Positions 62,962 to 64,000 of a stretch of 64,000 nucleotides of DNA are shown piece after piece. The notes under the pieces were generated by a model. It made no database searches, was not told where the DNA came from, and saw nothing but the letters and a program-made list of their open reading frames with translations. The position numbers and the translations under genes were made by a program. The first letter of the stretch is position 1, and each line of letters begins with the position of its first letter. Origin of the DNA: Planctomycetota bacterium (GTDB lineage Bacteria; Planctomycetota; Planctomycetia; Isosphaerales; Isosphaeraceae). The DNA lies in the NCBI GenBank assembly GCA_028291545.1, contig JAQGHR010000040.1:1-64000 (forward strand). The letters are read 5' to 3'.

Positions 62962-64000
62962 CTAGGCCAGCTTGGCCAGATCCTCCCAGAAATCCGGGTA
63001 CGTCTTCGCCACACAACCGGGATCCAGGATGGTCACGCCTTCCTTCTTCAACCCCGCCAGGGCGAATGACATCGCCATGCGGTGATCGTCGTACGTGTGA
63101 ATGTTGGCGCGGGCGAGCCGGTCGGGAGGGAAGATGATCAGGCCGTCGGGCTGTTCGTCCACGGTGGCCCCGAGGTGGCGAAGCTCGGCCGCGAGGGCGA
63201 AGATGCGATCGGTCTCCTTGTGGCGGATGTGGCCGACGTTGCGGATGCGGGTGATTCCCTTGGAAAACAGGGCCACCACGGCCAACGTCATCACGGTATC
63301 GCTGATCGCGTTCATGTCGACGTCCACGCCGCGAAGCTGGCCGGCACCCGTCACGGTCGTTGAATCCTTGCGGCGTTCCACCGTGCAGCCCATGTGTTCC
63401 AGGATCTCCACGAATCCCATGTCGCCTTGCACGCTGCGGGTGCCGAGCCCCTCGACGGTGATCGTGCCTCCGGTGATGGCGGCGGCGGCGAAGAAGTAGC
63501 TGGCGGCCGAGGCGTCGGGTTCGATCGAGTAGTCGCGGCCGGAATACTGCGCCGGCTGGACGTTGAAGCGGCGGAATCCGTGGCCGCCAATCCGAACGCC
63601 GAAGGCTTCCATCACGTCGACCGTCATCGACACGTACGGCTTGGAGACGAGCGTCCCCTCGACCTCCACGCTCGTCTGATCCTTCGCGTAGGGCAAGGCC
63701 ATCAAGAGGGCACTCAGGAACTGGCTCGATACGTCGCCTTTCACAAACGCATAACCGCCGTCCAGGCCGTTGGCGCGGACCGTGATCGGCGGGCACCCGT
63801 TGTTCTGGTCGCTCCGGGCGTCCGATCCCAGCCCGTTCAGCGCCTGCAACAGGTCGCCCACCGGCCTCTGCCGCATCCGGGGGGTGCCGTCGAGCCGGTA
63901 AACTCCGCCTCCACGACTGGTGGCGATCATCGCGGTGAGGAATCGCAGGCTGGTCCCCGAGTTGGCGATGAACAGGTCGGCTTCCTTGACCGGTTTCCGG
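62962..64000 (-). CDS. aroA: EPSP synthase, partial (N-terminus beyond the window)
   Basis: The frame runs off the window end. The translated part begins within FIANSGTSLRFLTAMIA, the substrate-binding loop of 5-enolpyruvylshikimate-3-phosphate synthase (NSGTxxRxL). It includes LDGTPRMRQRPVGDLLQAL, the catalytic Asp/Glu region KGDVSSQFLSALLMA, IEPDASAASYFFAAAA, RHKETDRI and DDHRMAMSFALAGL near the end. It is the sixth step of the shikimate pathway, making EPSP from shikimate-3-phosphate and PEP. Part of domain 1 is missing because of the window edge, not because of damage. The 39-nt gap to the DUF1186 gene suggests co-transcription. Confidence 0.95.
   Translation of the reverse strand, partial: RKPVKEADLFIANSGTSLRFLTAMIATSRGGGVYRLDGTPRMRQRPVGDLLQALNGLGSDARSDQNNGCPPITVRANGLDGGYAFVKGDVSSQFLSALLMALPYAKDQTSVEVEGTLVSKPYVSMTVDVMEAFGVRIGGHGFRRFNVQPAQYSGRDYSIEPDASAASYFFAAAAITGGTITVEGLGTRSVQGDMGFVEILEHMGCTVERRKDSTTVTGAGQLRGVDVDMNAISDTVMTLAVVALFSKGITRIRNVGHIRHKETDRIFALAAELRHLGATVDEQPDGLIIFPPDRLARANIHTYDDHRMAMSFALAGLKKEGVTILDPGCVAKTYPDFWEDLAKLA

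Overview
The window is GC-rich and densely coded. It looks like chromosome from a Planctomycetota bacterium, most likely of the Isosphaeraceae type. This is inferred from several traits: a Ser/Thr kinase with the N-terminal extension common in planctomycete kinases, a secreted protein with an LE-x-LE-R-type N-terminus, two GroEL paralogues, a dnaJ-grpE gene order, many secreted or membrane-anchored zinc proteases, and lipid A/LPS-type genes (LpxK, heptosyltransferase-like GT9, InaA-type kinase). No rRNA, tRNA, CRISPR array, phage or complete insertion sequence was seen. Most genes lie on the minus strand.

Layout. 1-15 kb, all minus: a membrane-anchored unknown, a secreted HELTH protease, a membrane unknown, fumarase FumC, a STAS protein translationally coupled to a metallophosphoesterase, a 1483-residue Lhr-type helicase, a small RHH-like ORF, a Ser/Thr kinase with a PP2C phosphatase just upstream, and a PIG-L/BshB1-type deacetylase. 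15-26 kb: a secreted matrixin-like protein (+), a CbiE-CbiT fusion of cobalamin synthesis, a CmoB-like methyltransferase, a three-gene ABC-2 exporter, a PIN-domain toxin-antitoxin-like pair, a B12-binding radical SAM protein and a zinc-ribbon membrane protein. 26-37 kb, minus: a lipid and surface-glycan block with a PlsY acyltransferase fused to a beta-propeller-like domain, a sugar nucleotidyltransferase, GT4, InaA-type kinase, GT39, epimerase, GT9, ferritin and LpxK.

37-49 kb: an isocitrate/isopropylmalate dehydrogenase-family enzyme, DUF962 and DoxX membrane proteins, a TolC-type efflux protein, a nucleotidyltransferase-like protein, a Tat-exported aldo/keto reductase with a reduced Fe-S motif, the dnaJ-grpE-fmdB-yacG operon, an acyltransferase-3 protein and a lipoprotein-like HEFGH protease. 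49-64 kb: groEL-groES-groEL, a secreted alpha/beta hydrolase, a secreted glutathione peroxidase, an M48 protease, an FAD amine oxidase-methyltransferase fusion, a membrane unknown, AspS, a DUF1186-like protein and a partial AroA cut by the window end.

The strongest non-gene signal is a pair of nearly identical 170/171-bp palindromic elements (36862-37032 and 54606-54775). Each is flanked by its own perfect 8-bp target-site duplication. This marks a recently mobile MITE, with ends and duplication length like those of the ISL3 family. The most unusual proteins are the PlsY-propeller fusion and the amine oxidase-methyltransferase fusion.
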